NCBI GenBank assembly: GCA_903921405.1
Contig: CAIXPV010000081.1
Coordinates: 1-5,855 of the forward strand
Source: an uncultured Actinomycetes bacterium
GTDB lineage: Bacteria; Actinomycetota; Actinomycetes; Nanopelagicales; Nanopelagicaceae
Direction: 5' to 3'
DNA length: 5,855 bases
Positions 5,521-5,855 of this stretch are shown piece after piece. The number at the start of each line of letters is the position of its first letter. The first letter of the stretch is position 1. Made by a program: the position numbers and the translations under genes. Under the pieces are notes generated by a model, which did no database searches, was not told the DNA's origin, and saw only the letters and a list, made by a program, of their open reading frames with translations.

Positions 5521-5855
5521 GCTTGGACCGCCTTTGCTAGCTCTTTACTCTGCAGAGTTAATTTGTAACGGCGAACCACTTCATAGGCAATCACAGAGGA
5601 CAAGAGAATCGAGCCTTGCATGATTACATAAGTCTCTGGGGCGATGTCAATGAGCTCTAATGAGCGCGAGCTCACTTCTAAGAATCCAAAGAGCAATGCG
5701 CTGATCGCCATACCAACTGCATTGTTACGACCTAAGAGCGCTACGGCGATTGCAGAGAAGCCAATACCTGTACGGAAACCCATATTGAAAGCATGGGTCT
5801 CTCCCAGTACTGCAGGAAGTCCAGCAAGTCCTGCAATGGCACCAGAAGCAGCTAG
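5517..5855 (-). CDS. nupP: Nucleoside ABC transporter permease, NupP-like, C-terminal part, truncated by window edge
   Basis: The minus-strand frame stays open from the stop at 5517 to the right edge, giving 112 residues. The ATG at 5783 is internal, because the 24 codons before it read on as permease sequence (LAASGAIAGLAGLPAVLGET). The visible part has a Gly/Ala-rich membrane helix (about 1-18), then GFRTGIGFSAIAVALLGRNN (26-45), a conserved segment of first permeases in BMP-type nucleoside transporters, and further membrane helices to about residue 95. It ends in a basic, presumably cytoplasmic tail (RRYKLTLQSKELAKA). It should pair with the next permease as a heterodimer through which the nucleoside passes. 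The ATPase and lipoprotein genes are expected further upstream. Its TGA overlaps the next ATG by 4 nt, favouring balanced production of the two subunits. The N-terminal portion is outside the window. Confidence 0.88.
   Translation of the reverse strand, partial: LAASGAIAGLAGLPAVLGETHAFNMGFRTGIGFSAIAVALLGRNNAVGMAISALLFGFLEVSSRSLELIDIAPETYVIMQGSILLSSVIAYEVVRRYKLTLQSKELAKAVQA
5531..5535 (-). promoter_or_regulatory. Probable Shine-Dalgarno AAAGG for the second permease
   Basis: AAAGG on the minus strand lies 10 nt before the ATG at 5520 and 16 nt before the in-frame ATG at 5514. The spacing is slightly long but favours the first ATG, which also makes the ATGA overlap with the preceding permease gene. 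Confidence 0.45.

Noticed and set aside
5267..5623. Plus-strand open frame of 118 codons opposite the permease genes
   Set aside because: It covers conserved permease motifs on the opposite strand and shows no recognisable domain or ribosome-binding site.
5781..5783. ATG at 5783 (minus strand) as the start of the right-hand permease
   Set aside because: The preceding 24 codons to the window edge continue in frame as a typical permease helix, so the gene begins outside the window.
1..5855. CRISPR arrays, tRNA or rRNA genes, insertion sequences, riboswitches
   Set aside because: None seen by eye; coding genes cover almost every base and the only gaps between genes are 9 and 12 nt.

Overview
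The window is a compact stretch of bacterial chromosome with almost no non-coding DNA. A minus-strand operon for nucleoside uptake and breakdown fills nearly all of it, and a plus-strand ribokinase gene enters from the left edge. Sampled lines give roughly 45-48% G+C. The adenosine deaminase (HDHLDGGLRP, TLNTDNRLMS), cytidine deaminase (LCAECGLVS) and permease C-terminus match actinobacterial forms as I remember them. Modest G+C, tight spacing and overlapping genes suggest a streamlined actinobacterium, for example a freshwater acI/Nanopelagicales-type lineage. That placement is inference, not a database result.

Layout from left to right: the C-terminal third of a ribokinase (1-315, +). Its 3' end overlaps by 28 nt the 3' end of a convergent cytochrome P450 (288-1472, -). 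Then come adenosine deaminase add (1472-2566, -), thymidine/pyrimidine-nucleoside phosphorylase deoA (2579-3874, -), cytidine deaminase cdd (3884-4285, -), a NupQ-like ABC permease (4282-5520, -), and the C-terminal part of a NupP-like ABC permease (5517-5855, -) that runs off the right edge. Transcription of the operon goes from right to left. Its promoter, and probably the BMP-type binding protein and ATPase, lie beyond base 5855. There is no gene-free stretch of 300 bases.

How the genes fit together: the two permeases form the membrane channel of a nucleoside importer. Cdd converts (deoxy)cytidine to (deoxy)uridine. DeoA splits thymidine or deoxyuridine into base and deoxyribose-1-phosphate. 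Add converts (deoxy)adenosine to (deoxy)inosine. Ribokinase, on the opposite strand, would phosphorylate ribose. Purine nucleoside phosphorylase, phosphopentomutase and deoxyribose-phosphate aldolase are not in the window.

The unexpected member is the P450. Its start codon shares one base with the add stop codon (TAATG), so it appears to be the last cistron of the salvage operon. No role for a P450 in this pathway is known to me. It is the best candidate for something undescribed here, but the evidence is one gene neighbourhood only. The rest of the window is a recognisable salvage operon with some group-typical active-site variations.
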